Shown: one piece after another, positions 45,940 through 55,045 of the stretch
Layout: every line of letters begins with the position of its first letter
Numbering within the stretch: the stretch's first letter is position 1
Source of the DNA: CAYWFU01 sp964457585
GTDB lineage: Bacteria; JACRDZ01
Reading direction: 5' to 3'
Length of the DNA stretch: 64,000 nt
Assembly (NCBI GenBank): GCA_964457585.1
Contig: CAYWFU010000008.1
Location: forward strand, 1 to 64,000
Made by a program: the position numbers and the translations under genes
Notes under the pieces: model-generated
Database searches by the model: none
Told to the model about the DNA's origin: nothing
The model's input: the letters and a program-made list of their open reading frames with translations, nothing else

Positions 45940-46353
45940 ATGAAAAAGAAAGAAATTTTATATATTGAGGATGAACCATATAGTATGGAATATCGTATAA
46001 AAATGTTAAAAGATAAAGGTTATAATGTGGAAATAGCTGAAGAGGTTGATTCGGCTTTGAAAAAGTTGAAGCAAAAATATGATTTAATACTTCTTGATAT
46101 AATGATGCCTTCAGGAAATCTTCCTGAAAACGAAGTTAAAGGAGGATATGAAACTGGAGTTGCTCTTATTAAGAAGATAAAAGAGAGTACTAATAAAAAT
46201 ACTCCAATACTTGTTATTACTGCAAATCCATCATCTCAGCTAAGGACAAAAATCGAAAAAATAGGTGTTGCTTCCTATTTAACAAAACCCTTGCATCAAA
46301 TAGAATTCGAAGAAGAGATTGAAAGAATTCTCGGAGAAAATAGTAATGAATGA
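45940..46353 (+). CDS. Single-domain response regulator (CheY-like)
   Basis: A 137-residue receiver domain without an output domain. Phospho-acceptor Asp53 is in LILLDIMMP, the acidic pocket is IEDEP, and the switch Lys is in SYLTKPL. The loop after the Asp (PSGNLPENEVKGGYETGVAL) is longer than usual. It follows the kinase by 12 bases and overlaps the HD gene start by 8 bases, so it probably links kinase and HD protein. Confidence 0.92.
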   Translation: MKKKEILYIEDEPYSMEYRIKMLKDKGYNVEIAEEVDSALKKLKQKYDLILLDIMMPSGNLPENEVKGGYETGVALIKKIKESTNKNTPILVITANPSSQLRTKIEKIGVASYLTKPLHQIEFEEEIERILGENSNE

Positions 46354-48622
46354 AATAAGCTATGAAAATGTTAATTATTTCTTTAAACAATGGAACCCAT
46401 TTGAAGAAAATCAGATAAAAAAACTATTTTTTGGTGTTGCAAAAATATTTAATGCTGAAGCTGTTTTATTAATAAACAATGAAGAAGATAAAAAATTATT
46501 TAAGGTAAAGATTATTTCTAGTAATATAGATAAAATTACTAATGAAATTATTCTGCCAGGCTCAGAACCATTCATCAATCAGCTTTTTGGAAAAAATGAT
46601 GTTGATTCATTTGAATATAACCTTGATGAAAATAGCCCCTTTTTTTATAATCAAGGTATTAAAACACTGCTTGCAGGACGTATGAGAATATCTGACAAAT
46701 ATAAATCGATTATGCTAATATGCTCAGAAAAAATTGAGCCATATGAGGTAGAAGAAGGGGACTATCTATTTAAATATGGAAACAAATCAAAAGAAGCGTT
46801 CCGCTATTTAACTAAAGAGATATCAAAGAGACTTAGTCTTGTATGTTCTTTTAATAATGAAAATATATCGCAATGGAAAGAGACTATAAAGCAGTTTGAC
46901 GATATTGATAATCTACTAAAGATAGCTGATTATATAATAAAAATAGAAAAGATTGATGCTGCAATAGACATTCTTGTGGAAATTATTAATAGAGTAAAAA
47001 AAGACCATAATAAGATTACAGAATATTTAAAAGAGATAGAAAAAAAATACAAAAAAATAATTAATACTTTTCAAAAATTTATTAATAATAATTTTTCTAA
47101 ACTACAAACTGAAGAAAAAGAGGGTGATAATCTTTATTATAAACTTCAAATATCATCCGTATTTCTTCGTTCATTCTTTTTACACCTTTTGATAAAAAAT
47201 TTTTTAGAAAATGATAAAAAAACAAAAGATATTTTTCCTTCTGAAAAATTAAATCTTCTGAGGCATCTTGGAACAGCAATCATATTCTACTTAAATCAAT
47301 GTAATTTGCAGGAAAGACCGATAGCATTTAAAAAAAGGGAACTTGACCTCTCTGGGTTTACTATCTCTATTTGTCATTTAATAGGAGAATATGCACATGA
47401 GGTTGCAGGAATTGAGCGGTTTTTTGATATTGAAGGACATTTGAGAAAATTTGTAGCTTCTCAGACCGTTCTATATTCTCTTAAAAATAGATACAGAGAT
47501 CATATATTTCATATGATAGACATATGTTTTTTAGGACTCTTTTTGTTAAATAGTAAAATCGGGAATAGAACGTTAATAGATAATATGACAGGGGAAAAAC
47601 TGAAAAAAAATGCAATTCTTAAAAATTGGTTTATTGCTTCTCTTCTTCACGATCTCGGTTATGTCCTTAATATTTACAATTATATTCATGCAGAATCATC
47701 GTATATCGAATCACCAGAAATTAATGAATTAAGGGATAGCATAAAGAAGGCTACTGAAAAAGCAATAGATAGTAACGATTTTAGAGGATTTAACAAAAGA
47801 GCATTAGATAAGCTGCAAGAAATCGGTGTTAAAATAACAAAGGTTGATAAACTCAGTCATGGTGTAGTCAGTGCTCTTCATATACTTAATATCATAGAAA
47901 CAAGTTTGCCAGAAAAAGAAGAATATCAAAAAAAAGAATTGATTAATTATTATCTTCCGGCAATATCTGCCATAACAAAACACGACATGGAAAGTGAAGA
48001 TATTAGCTTAAAAAAAGAACCTGTTGGTTTTCTCCTCTGCATATGTGATGAACTTCAGGATTGGGAACGTCCAAGTCTTGATATATTGCCATTTAAAGAG
48101 AAAATTGCAGCGGCTATTAGATTTGGGACATCCTTTAGAATTGAAAGTAGTTCAATGTTGGATATTATTTACCTTAAGCTCAAAAATAGGATAAAACCAT
48201 ATAGTCAAAGGATAGAATTAACAGATAAAAATAAGTTTCACTTTATATTAGATTATTCAGGTGCAGTTAATGAAAAAGATTTTAATCCGTTCTATTCATG
48301 GTTACTAAAGTCTTTTAAACTTCAGAGATTGAATCAGGAAGACATATTGGATATCGAGATTGAGTTTATTACAGGTTTTAATAAACCTTTACCAGAATTT
48401 GATAGATTAATTTTAAAAAGACATAAGGAAAAGGAGTGGGCATTTGAAGATTGGATAAATATAATTAAAAAAAATAAAAAAGCCTATGAACTTGATGGAG
48501 ATAAAGAAAGATTGGTAATACGGCTTGTGGATCTTTGGAAAGGTACCCCAATAAAGAAAGACCCAATAGAATTTCTTGACAAAATAACTAAGGTCATAAT
48601 TGAAGAAGATGGCGAAGGTTAA
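46346..48622 (+). CDS. GAF-like/HD-domain protein in the kinase operon
   Basis: A protein of about 758 residues. The N-terminal 160 residues look GAF-like (KIFNAEAVLLINN). A helical and coiled-coil middle (about 190-260) follows. An HD phosphohydrolase-like region is at about 370-600: RYRDHIFHMID, FIASLLHDLGYV (HD), AITKHDMES and CICDELQDWERPS. These are consistent with a metal-dependent phosphohydrolase acting on a nucleotide. It starts at 46346 overlapping the receiver stop. The substrate is unknown; cyclic or NTP substrates are only inference. Confidence 0.75.
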   Translation: MNEISYENVNYFFKQWNPFEENQIKKLFFGVAKIFNAEAVLLINNEEDKKLFKVKIISSNIDKITNEIILPGSEPFINQLFGKNDVDSFEYNLDENSPFFYNQGIKTLLAGRMRISDKYKSIMLICSEKIEPYEVEEGDYLFKYGNKSKEAFRYLTKEISKRLSLVCSFNNENISQWKETIKQFDDIDNLLKIADYIIKIEKIDAAIDILVEIINRVKKDHNKITEYLKEIEKKYKKIINTFQKFINNNFSKLQTEEKEGDNLYYKLQISSVFLRSFFLHLLIKNFLENDKKTKDIFPSEKLNLLRHLGTAIIFYLNQCNLQERPIAFKKRELDLSGFTISICHLIGEYAHEVAGIERFFDIEGHLRKFVASQTVLYSLKNRYRDHIFHMIDICFLGLFLLNSKIGNRTLIDNMTGEKLKKNAILKNWFIASLLHDLGYVLNIYNYIHAESSYIESPEINELRDSIKKATEKAIDSNDFRGFNKRALDKLQEIGVKITKVDKLSHGVVSALHILNIIETSLPEKEEYQKKELINYYLPAISAITKHDMESEDISLKKEPVGFLLCICDELQDWERPSLDILPFKEKIAAAIRFGTSFRIESSSMLDIIYLKLKNRIKPYSQRIELTDKNKFHFILDYSGAVNEKDFNPFYSWLLKSFKLQRLNQEDILDIEIEFITGFNKPLPEFDRLILKRHKEKEWAFEDWINIIKKNKKAYELDGDKERLVIRLVDLWKGTPIKKDPIEFLDKITKVIIEEDGEG

Positions 48623-48649
48623 TATTTTTTTGAAATAGAATCTATTTTT

Positions 48650-48852
48650 TGGAAATGAATGAAGATATTTTAACCGATAGCTATGAATTCATGAAAAAAT
48701 ATAATCTTTTGCCAAATGATTCTTTAATTCTATCAACTTGTAAATATTATGGAATAAATCATTTAGCTTCCTATAATTCTGATTTTAAAAAAGCTTGTAA
48801 TGATGAAAATATATTTTTAATAAATTCTATTTTGGAATTGAATAAAATTTAA
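48650..48852 (+). pseudogene. 3' fragment of a PIN-domain (VapC-like) toxin gene
   Basis: Encodes the last 65 residues (MNEDILTDSYEFMKKYNLLP on to ILELNKI) of a PIN protein. It is about 91% identical to the C-terminus of the intact gene at 54185-54634 on the opposite strand (6 differences in 65). The final acidic residue region reads SYNSDF where the intact copy has SYDSDF. Homology begins at TTGGAAATGAATG and has no 5' part, so the fragment is dead. Confidence 0.85.
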
Positions 48853-48920
48853 TTAAGCAGTTTTATTTTTAATAACATCTAAAATGCGATCTGTTTATAA
48901 CTATTTATTAAGGAATGTTT

Positions 48921-49967
48921 ATGATAGGAATTGAACTTTTTTCAGGTGCAGGAGGAATGTCATTAGGAGCAATGCTAGCAGGCATTGATACCAAATTAGC
49001 AGTTGAAATTAATCATTATGCTGCAAATACTTTTATATCAAACATTAAAAATCCAACATTAGTAATAGACGATATTCGAAATATTAAAGAATTTAATATC
49101 AAAAAAAAAGAATCAAAAATTTTATTTGGTGGACCTCCATGCCAAGGATTTTCAAGTTCTAATCAAAAAACTAGAACTGTTGAAAATCAAAAAAATTGGT
49201 TATTTAAAGAATTCATTCGATGTGCTAAATTAATTATGCCTGATTGGATTGTAATAGAAAATGTCAGAGGTTTAGTTGAGATGCAAAAAGGTTTTTTTCT
49301 TGAAGAAATATTTGAAGATTTAAATAAATTAGGGTATACAATCAATTGTAAAGTTTTAAATGCAGCGGATTATGGAGTTCCTCAAAAGAGGGAAAGGGTT
49401 TTTATAATCGGTTCCCTTCATGGGATTGCTTTCAGTTTTCCTTCTCCATTAAATGGTGGATATATTTCTGTTAAAGATGCTATTTATGATTTACCTGAAT
49501 TATCAAATGGATGCCTTGAATATAAAATGAATTATCGCTTTTCGCCAATTTCTAATTATAGTAAAAAAATGCGCGGGAAGAAAAAAAAATCTATTAATAA
49601 TTATGTTACTAAGAATTCTGATCTTGTTGTCAAAAGATACACACATATACCGCAAGGAGGAAACTGGCAGAATATTCCTGAAAAATTAATGTCAAATTAT
49701 AAAGATCATACAAGGTGTCATCATGGTATTTACAGGCGATTATCTGAAAATGAACCATCTGTTGTTATTGGAAATTACAGAAAGAATATGCTCATTCATC
49801 CAACACAAAACAGAGGTCTTTCTGTAAGAGAAGCTGCAAGGCTTCAATCTTTCCCTGATTGGTTTGAATTTAAAGGTACACCAACAAGTCAGCAGCAGCA
49901 GGTAGGCGATGCAGTACCGCCGCTATTAGCACAAGCAGTATTCACTAGAATAATAGAGATGAGCTGA
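48921..49967 (+). CDS. DNA cytosine-5 methyltransferase
   Basis: A 348-residue m5C methyltransferase. The ordered motifs are I IELFSGAGGMSLGA, IV GGPPCQGFSSSNQ with the catalytic Cys, VI IENVRG, VIII QKRERVFIIG, IX RGLSVREAARLQSFPD and X QVGDAVPPLLA. The target recognition region is about 195-275. AAGGA lies 6 bases before the ATG at 48921; an in-frame ATG at 48915 overlaps it. It is followed by an HD protein after 1 base, and a Vsr endonuclease lies at the far end of the module, so it acts in a modification system whose mutation hazard is C-to-T deamination. Confidence 0.93.
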   Translation: MIGIELFSGAGGMSLGAMLAGIDTKLAVEINHYAANTFISNIKNPTLVIDDIRNIKEFNIKKKESKILFGGPPCQGFSSSNQKTRTVENQKNWLFKEFIRCAKLIMPDWIVIENVRGLVEMQKGFFLEEIFEDLNKLGYTINCKVLNAADYGVPQKRERVFIIGSLHGIAFSFPSPLNGGYISVKDAIYDLPELSNGCLEYKMNYRFSPISNYSKKMRGKKKKSINNYVTKNSDLVVKRYTHIPQGGNWQNIPEKLMSNYKDHTRCHHGIYRRLSENEPSVVIGNYRKNMLIHPTQNRGLSVREAARLQSFPDWFEFKGTPTSQQQQVGDAVPPLLAQAVFTRIIEMS

Positions 49968-49968
49968 T

Positions 49969-51003
49969 ATGAAACTAAAAAATGGAACCATAGAAGACTG
50001 GCTTAAAAATCCACCTAAAAATGCATTTCACTTAGGTAAACGAATAGATTACTATTCATTATATATAGCTTTGAAAACCTATTTAGAAAATAATGTACAT
50101 AAACAAGTAAATTATGGTGCAAACCTTAAAGATCCGGATATTTTAATAAATGACCATGGGATTGATCATGTTAATACTGTAATTGAAAAAGCTTCTGAAC
50201 TAATATCTTGCAATGAATGCAAATTAACAGCATTTGAAATTTATATACTTTTATTGTGTATTCAATTGCATGATGTTGGGAATATTTTTGGCAGGTATAA
50301 TCATGAATTAAATATAGAAAAAATTATGTCAGAAGCAAAAAAATTATGTGGCAGAGATGTTGTTGAGATGATCACGATAAAAAAAATTGCACAGGCACAT
50401 GGTGGAGAGATAAGAGGAGTTACAGATAAAAAAGATACAATTAGTGTTTTAAGAGAAAAAGAAGCATTACTCGATGGTGAAATTCACAAGCAGGCAATTG
50501 CAGGCATACTAAGATTTGCAGATGAACTATCGGATGATAAAAGAAGGGCTTTTGCGACATTGTTAAAAGAAAATAAAATTCCCAAAAAAAGTGAAGTTTT
50601 TCATGCATATGCATCATGTTTAGATGCAGCAGTAATAAAACATAATGAAAAAGCTATTGAATTAAATTTTAAAATACCAAAAGAATTTGCTATAAGATCT
50701 TTTGGCAAAATGGATACAGATATCCTTTTATTAGATGAGATTTATAATAGATCTGTTAAGATGCATTTAGAACGAATCTATTGCATGAGATTTCTAAAAA
50801 GAATAATTAATATTGAAAAAATTACAGTTTTAATTAAATTTTATGACAAATATTTAGATGATATAATACCAATAAGTTTTGAATTATGTGAGTCAGGTTA
50901 TCCTAAGGTAAATAGTGAAATTTATGATCTATGTCCATCACTACATGATCGTAGTGGAAATAAAATTACTGGTGAATATATAAAAAACAAAATAGGTGCT
51001 TAA
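49969..51003 (+). CDS. HD-domain phosphohydrolase in the methyltransferase module
   Basis: A 344-residue HD-superfamily protein. The metal ligands are visible: HGIDHVNTVI, LQLHDVGN (HD near residue 100), AQAHGGE and RFADELSDDKRRA. The C-terminal 140 residues are not recognised. It starts 1 base after the methyltransferase stop and overlaps or abuts the ATPase. HD domains of this kind occur in anti-phage and nucleotide-degrading systems; dNTP or cyclic nucleotide hydrolysis is possible but not shown. Confidence 0.8.
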   Translation: MKLKNGTIEDWLKNPPKNAFHLGKRIDYYSLYIALKTYLENNVHKQVNYGANLKDPDILINDHGIDHVNTVIEKASELISCNECKLTAFEIYILLLCIQLHDVGNIFGRYNHELNIEKIMSEAKKLCGRDVVEMITIKKIAQAHGGEIRGVTDKKDTISVLREKEALLDGEIHKQAIAGILRFADELSDDKRRAFATLLKENKIPKKSEVFHAYASCLDAAVIKHNEKAIELNFKIPKEFAIRSFGKMDTDILLLDEIYNRSVKMHLERIYCMRFLKRIINIEKITVLIKFYDKYLDDIIPISFELCESGYPKVNSEIYDLCPSLHDRSGNKITGEYIKNKIGA

Positions 51004-51004
51004 A

Positions 51005-52783
51005 ATGAATTTTGAATTAAAAAGTCCATTCGAATATACGTCGCCTGAAGCTATTCCAGCAAAAGACCTCATCGATTTATTTGTTCCTGTTTTTGGTGAA
51101 TATTACAATGTCCCAAATGCAGGACATACATTTATTAATGGACCAAGAGGTTGTGGAAAAAGTATGATGTTCAGATATATGTGCCCTGACTGTCAAAGCA
51201 TTGTTCAAGAGAAAAAAATCAGTGAATTAGATTATTTTGCCATTCATATCCCAATTAAAGAAGGACAATTAACAAAGACCGATTTTTATTTGCTCACCAA
51301 TAAACATGGTGAAGCACTTCTTAGTGAACATTTTATGATAGTAAATTTTACAATAAAGATTTTAGAAAAATTAGGGGATACTTCATTTGATGATTCAGAG
51401 GTAAACATAAATACATTAAAAAATTTTTATAATAATTCTTTTCAAAAACTATTAAATTATGCAAGATGGGATAAAGCTACTCCACTATCTCCAGAATCAA
51501 ATAATATCAAATCAATTTTTTATCACATGAAAGAAATATGCTCAGAAATACATAAAGAATTTACGCAGAACTTTATATATAAAATTGCAGGTGCTACAGA
51601 TCAATTACCTTATAATGGTGCAATCTGCCTATTTTCAGATTTTTTATTACCTATTTTAACTAAAATAAAAGAGCTACCTTTTATGCCTAAGCGTCCGATT
51701 TATTTATTGATAGATGATGCGGATAACCTTAATGAAATTCAAACAAAGATTCTTAATGCATGGGTATCTATGCGTACATCAAAAGATGTTAGTTTTAAAA
51801 TATCAACACAGCTAAATTATAAAACTTATAGGACAATTAATAATTCAAGAATTGACACTCCGCATGATTATTCTGAGATCAACATTTCAGATATTTATAC
51901 TACAAAGCAAACTATATATAAAGATCGAGTTAAGGAGGCTGTTGAAAGAAGGTTGAAAAAGTTTGGCTATAAAGATGTCAGTGCAGAAGAATTTTTTCCG
52001 GTGGATAAAGCTCAAGAAATAAAAATCAAAACATTATTTAATGAATATCAAAATAAATTTGAAGGGAAAAAGGGATATGATTATGCATATCGCTATGCTA
52101 GACCGGATTTTATGAAATCTTTAAAAGGGAACTTAAACACCTTTAGTTATGCTGGTTTTGATAGCTTAGTAACCATATCATCAGGAATTATAAGAAATTT
52201 TATTGAGTTTGCAAATCGTATGTGTGCCAGCCAAATGGCAAATCCTGATAAAAAAGATTTAAAGTATGTAGAACCCAAAATTCAAGACGATGAAATTAAA
52301 GAATATTCAAACTGGTTTTTCGATGAAAATTTTTCAAGGTTAAGAGAGGATGCTGCTAATACAACTGATGAAATTAATGATTTTGATAAACTCCGAAATT
52401 TGATTGAAGCACTTGGGCAAACCTTTCACTTAATTCTTTTTTCAGATGCTACTGAAAGAAGAGTGTTTTCTTTTGCTCTGCAAAATGATCCTGATGCTGA
52501 ACTAAGAAGAATTTTAAATTTAGGTGTACAATATGGTTACTTTCAGAAATCACTTATTGGAAATAAAATGGGAACAGGTAAAGCTAAACTTTATATTTTA
52601 AATAGATTATTGGCACCGTATTTTAAATTAGATCCAACAAGTTTTGCAGGATATAAATTTGTTACTTGTGACGTTTTAAAAGAAGCTTTATATAAACCAA
52701 AGACACTTATTGGAAGAATAAAGAACAATGGGATTGATACTGTTTTCGATAATTCTCAACTTTCGCTGTTCAAGGATGAATAA
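51005..52783 (+). CDS. P-loop ATPase, ORC/Cdc6- or STAND-like
   Basis: A 592-residue ATPase. Walker A GPRGCGKS is at residues 46-53 and Walker B YLLIDDADN at about 233-241. The rest is mainly helical with a C-terminal region possibly winged-helix (residues 480-560), as in ORC/Cdc6-type or other helix-turn-helix AAA proteins. I prefer the ATG at 51005, with AGGTG at about 7 bases; a GTG at 50996 is the alternative. It is the central, largest gene of the module and probably a sensor or loader. The precise family is not certain. Confidence 0.75.
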   Translation: MNFELKSPFEYTSPEAIPAKDLIDLFVPVFGEYYNVPNAGHTFINGPRGCGKSMMFRYMCPDCQSIVQEKKISELDYFAIHIPIKEGQLTKTDFYLLTNKHGEALLSEHFMIVNFTIKILEKLGDTSFDDSEVNINTLKNFYNNSFQKLLNYARWDKATPLSPESNNIKSIFYHMKEICSEIHKEFTQNFIYKIAGATDQLPYNGAICLFSDFLLPILTKIKELPFMPKRPIYLLIDDADNLNEIQTKILNAWVSMRTSKDVSFKISTQLNYKTYRTINNSRIDTPHDYSEINISDIYTTKQTIYKDRVKEAVERRLKKFGYKDVSAEEFFPVDKAQEIKIKTLFNEYQNKFEGKKGYDYAYRYARPDFMKSLKGNLNTFSYAGFDSLVTISSGIIRNFIEFANRMCASQMANPDKKDLKYVEPKIQDDEIKEYSNWFFDENFSRLREDAANTTDEINDFDKLRNLIEALGQTFHLILFSDATERRVFSFALQNDPDAELRRILNLGVQYGYFQKSLIGNKMGTGKAKLYILNRLLAPYFKLDPTSFAGYKFVTCDVLKEALYKPKTLIGRIKNNGIDTVFDNSQLSLFKDE

Positions 52784-53736
52784 TGATTAAACTCAAACAG
52801 ATTAAGGAAAATATAAAAGATAAAATTGATGTTTTTATTTGCTCATCAAGCTTTGAAGATCGTTGTTTTTCCATACCTAGCGAAGCAGTAAAGCTAGACA
52901 TAACTTCTAAGTTAATCTTTTATGTAAAAGACTTAGATAATAAAATAGTTCAAAATGCCGATAAACTTGTCTCTATTCTCGGAAATGATTCACAAAAAAT
53001 TGATCTGCAAATAAATGATCCAGCCCAATCATTTAATAATATGAACATTGCTTTGAATAAAATATTTTCAAAAGAGAAATCACAATCTTATTTGCTGGAT
53101 ATAACAACTTTTACTCATGAAGGCTTATTAATGATCTTCAAGCTGCTTCAGCTCAAATTGAAAAAAAATGATAAATTAGTTTTATGTTATAACGGAGCAA
53201 AAGAATATTCATATAATGAGACTGATCCTAAAAAAAAATGGCTTTCAAAGGGAATTCATACAATTAGATCGATAGTTGGATATCCAGGGCTATTAGATCC
53301 ATCTAAAAAAAATCACCTGGTTGTCTTATTTGGTTTTGAAGAAGAACGGACAAAACAATTAATTGATATTTTTGAGTATGATTTAGTATCTCTTGCTTTT
53401 GGCAGTAAAAATGCTTCAATAAATGAAAATCATCAGCAATTAAATGAATCTCGCCATGAAGAATTATTTAAATTTTATAAAAATGCAGAAAAATTTGAAA
53501 TTTCTTTAGTTGATGCTATACAAACGAAAATACAGATTCTTTCATATATCAAAAAATTTCCTGACTATAATACAGTAATAGCACCAATGAACAATAAAAT
53601 TTCATCTATTGGTACAGCTTTAGCATCTATTGAAAATCCCGAGATTCAATTATGTTATGTAACTGCTAATCAATACAATTTTGAAGCTTATTCACAACCA
53701 AATGATGATTGCTACTTGTTTGAAATAAAATTTTAA
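52783..53736 (+). CDS. Unrecognised 317-residue protein of the ATPase module
   Basis: Its ATG overlaps the ATPase stop codon, so translation is coupled. The N-terminus KIDVFICSSSFEDRC and a second strand YLLDITTFTHEGLLMIFKLL suggest a Rossmann-like alpha/beta fold; the DxT(T) in DITTFTHE is reminiscent of ligand-binding or effector domains, but I find no defined catalytic triad. No membrane segment or signal. Its constant position after the HD and ATPase genes implies that it is the effector or sensor of the same system. Function unknown. Confidence 0.7.
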   Translation: MIKLKQIKENIKDKIDVFICSSSFEDRCFSIPSEAVKLDITSKLIFYVKDLDNKIVQNADKLVSILGNDSQKIDLQINDPAQSFNNMNIALNKIFSKEKSQSYLLDITTFTHEGLLMIFKLLQLKLKKNDKLVLCYNGAKEYSYNETDPKKKWLSKGIHTIRSIVGYPGLLDPSKKNHLVVLFGFEEERTKQLIDIFEYDLVSLAFGSKNASINENHQQLNESRHEELFKFYKNAEKFEISLVDAIQTKIQILSYIKKFPDYNTVIAPMNNKISSIGTALASIENPEIQLCYVTANQYNFEAYSQPNDDCYLFEIKF

Positions 53737-53743
53737 GAAAAAT

Positions 53744-54157
53744 TTATTGAATTTTTGATGCTAATTTTAAAAGAGTCTTTTTTGCTTTATCTTTCCGCAA
53801 TTGACATTCCCAAACTGTATAGATATTCCAACCAAGTTTTTTGAGCTCTTTATTATGGAGTTTATCTTTATTAATATTGTTTTGAATTTTTGGGATCCAA
53901 TATTCTTGCCTCGTTTTTGGAATTACAAAATATTTGCATCCTTTGTGTCCATGCCAAAAACAGCCATGGACAAAAATAACTGTTTTATATTTTTTTAAAA
54001 CAATATCTGGCTTACCCGGAAGGGACTTAATATACAGGCGAAACCTATAACCAAAGTCGTGCAAAAATTTTCTAACTCTTATTTCAGGTTTAGTATTTTT
54101 TGCTCTAATCCGGCTCATATTGTAACTTCTAATCTTAAGACTATGCATATCTGTCAT
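53744..54157 (-). CDS. vsr: Very short patch repair endonuclease
   Basis: A 137-residue Vsr protein that nicks at T:G mismatches arising from deaminated m5C. Family blocks NMSRIRAKNTKPEIRVR, PGKPDIVLKKYKTVIFVHG (catalytic Asp), and GCFWHGH with its zinc-binding Cys and His are present. It converges on the 317-residue gene with 7 bases between stops. Its presence supports genuine cytosine methylation by the nearby methyltransferase. The Shine-Dalgarno is weak; a start three codons later is possible. Confidence 0.95.
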   Translation of the reverse strand: MTDMHSLKIRSYNMSRIRAKNTKPEIRVRKFLHDFGYRFRLYIKSLPGKPDIVLKKYKTVIFVHGCFWHGHKGCKYFVIPKTRQEYWIPKIQNNINKDKLHNKELKKLGWNIYTVWECQLRKDKAKKTLLKLASKIQ

Positions 54158-54184
54158 ATTTTATATAATTTTATATTCCATTAA

Positions 54185-54634
54185 TTAAATTTGATTCAAT
54201 TCCAGAATAGAACTTATTAAAGAAATATTTTCATCTTTACATGGTTTTTTAAAATCAGAATCATAAGAAGCTAAATGATTTATTCCGTAATATTTGCATG
54301 TTGATAATATTAAAGAATCATTTGGCAAAAGATTATATTTTTTCATGAATTCATAGCTATCGGTTAAAATATCTTCATTCATTTCCAATATCTTAAAATT
54401 TTCTATCAATTCTATAGGTTCATATTGATATAATGTTTCATTAATTATATTTGAGCTTTTCAAGGTTAAAGGTGATTTTCCGGTCATTGCTGATAAAAAA
54501 TGAAATATAAATTCACTGTAAACAATATGATTAATATCACATTCATAAGGAAATTTAAGAATCGTTTCTAACAATTCTGTATTTGCACCTTTGATGTATT
54601 CCACTAAAATTGAAGAATCAATAAAAATTCTCAT
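54185..54634 (-). CDS. PIN-domain toxin, VapC-like
   Basis: A 149-residue PIN-domain RNase. Asp residues of the active site are visible in RIFIDSSILVEY (first Asp), YSEFIFHFL (Glu), PNDSLILST and SYDSDFKK. VapC proteins cleave tRNA or rRNA when freed from their antitoxin. I start it at 54634, where ATGA overlaps the antitoxin stop. A 3' fragment of a sister copy lies at 48650-48852. Confidence 0.85.
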   Translation of the reverse strand: MRIFIDSSILVEYIKGANTELLETILKFPYECDINHIVYSEFIFHFLSAMTGKSPLTLKSSNIINETLYQYEPIELIENFKILEMNEDILTDSYEFMKKYNLLPNDSLILSTCKYYGINHLASYDSDFKKPCKDENISLISSILELNQI

Positions 54635-54831
54635 TGCAGATACCATTCTTCTTCTATATTTTTATTAATTTTGTACTTTGCAATTCCTTTGAATCTCTGT
54701 ATAGGAATAACCTTATCCCATTTTTCTGAATTTGATTTTAGGTCAGCTAATTTTTTAATTGCTTCAGATAAATTGTTTGCTTTTATTTTCAAATTAGAAA
54801 CAGAAGGAATATCAATTACTAATTTGCCCAT
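54631..54831 (-). CDS. VapB-like antitoxin
   Basis: A 66-residue protein with a predicted N-terminal MGKLVIDIPSV strand and helical C-terminus, the AbrB/swapped-hairpin-like size for VapB. GGAGG lies 8 bases before the ATG (GGAGGAAATTAAAATG). It overlaps the toxin by 4 bases. A TTGACC and TAAAAT pair (54851-54880 region, minus strand) is a plausible autoregulated promoter, and the same sequence occurs at 42733-42760. Confidence 0.75.
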   Translation of the reverse strand: MGKLVIDIPSVSNLKIKANNLSEAIKKLADLKSNSEKWDKVIPIQRFKGIAKYKINKNIEEEWYLQ

Positions 54832-54917
54832 TTTAATTTCCTCCAATTTAGCTATATTTTAACCTTTTACATAAAAAGGTCAAGAATAAAATGTTAAAAG
54901 CAGTAGGATATATCAGA
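54799..54917. repeat. Right-hand inverted copy of the recombinase/vapB start region
   Basis: Matches 42693-42809 in opposite orientation, covering the vapB 5' end, the shared intergenic promoter and the start of the serine recombinase. Confidence 0.85.
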
Positions 54918-55022
54918 GTGTCAACAGGTAAACAGGTTTTTGGTTTTTCTATAGATGCGCAGGATGAAAAATTAAGAGCATATGCAAAAAGGCAGAACTA
55001 TGTGTATCTACGACACATATAA
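54891..55022 (+). pseudogene. 5' fragment of a serine recombinase gene
   Basis: Encodes 43 residues beginning MLKAVGYIRVSTGKQV, with the YxRVSTxxQ catalytic Ser motif and SIDAQDEKLRAYAKRQNY of the resolvase domain, then stops. Intact enzymes have hundreds more residues. It is divergent from vapB and reads out of the island. Confidence 0.85.
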
Positions 55023-55045
55023 TATTAAAATCAAAACCTGCAACA

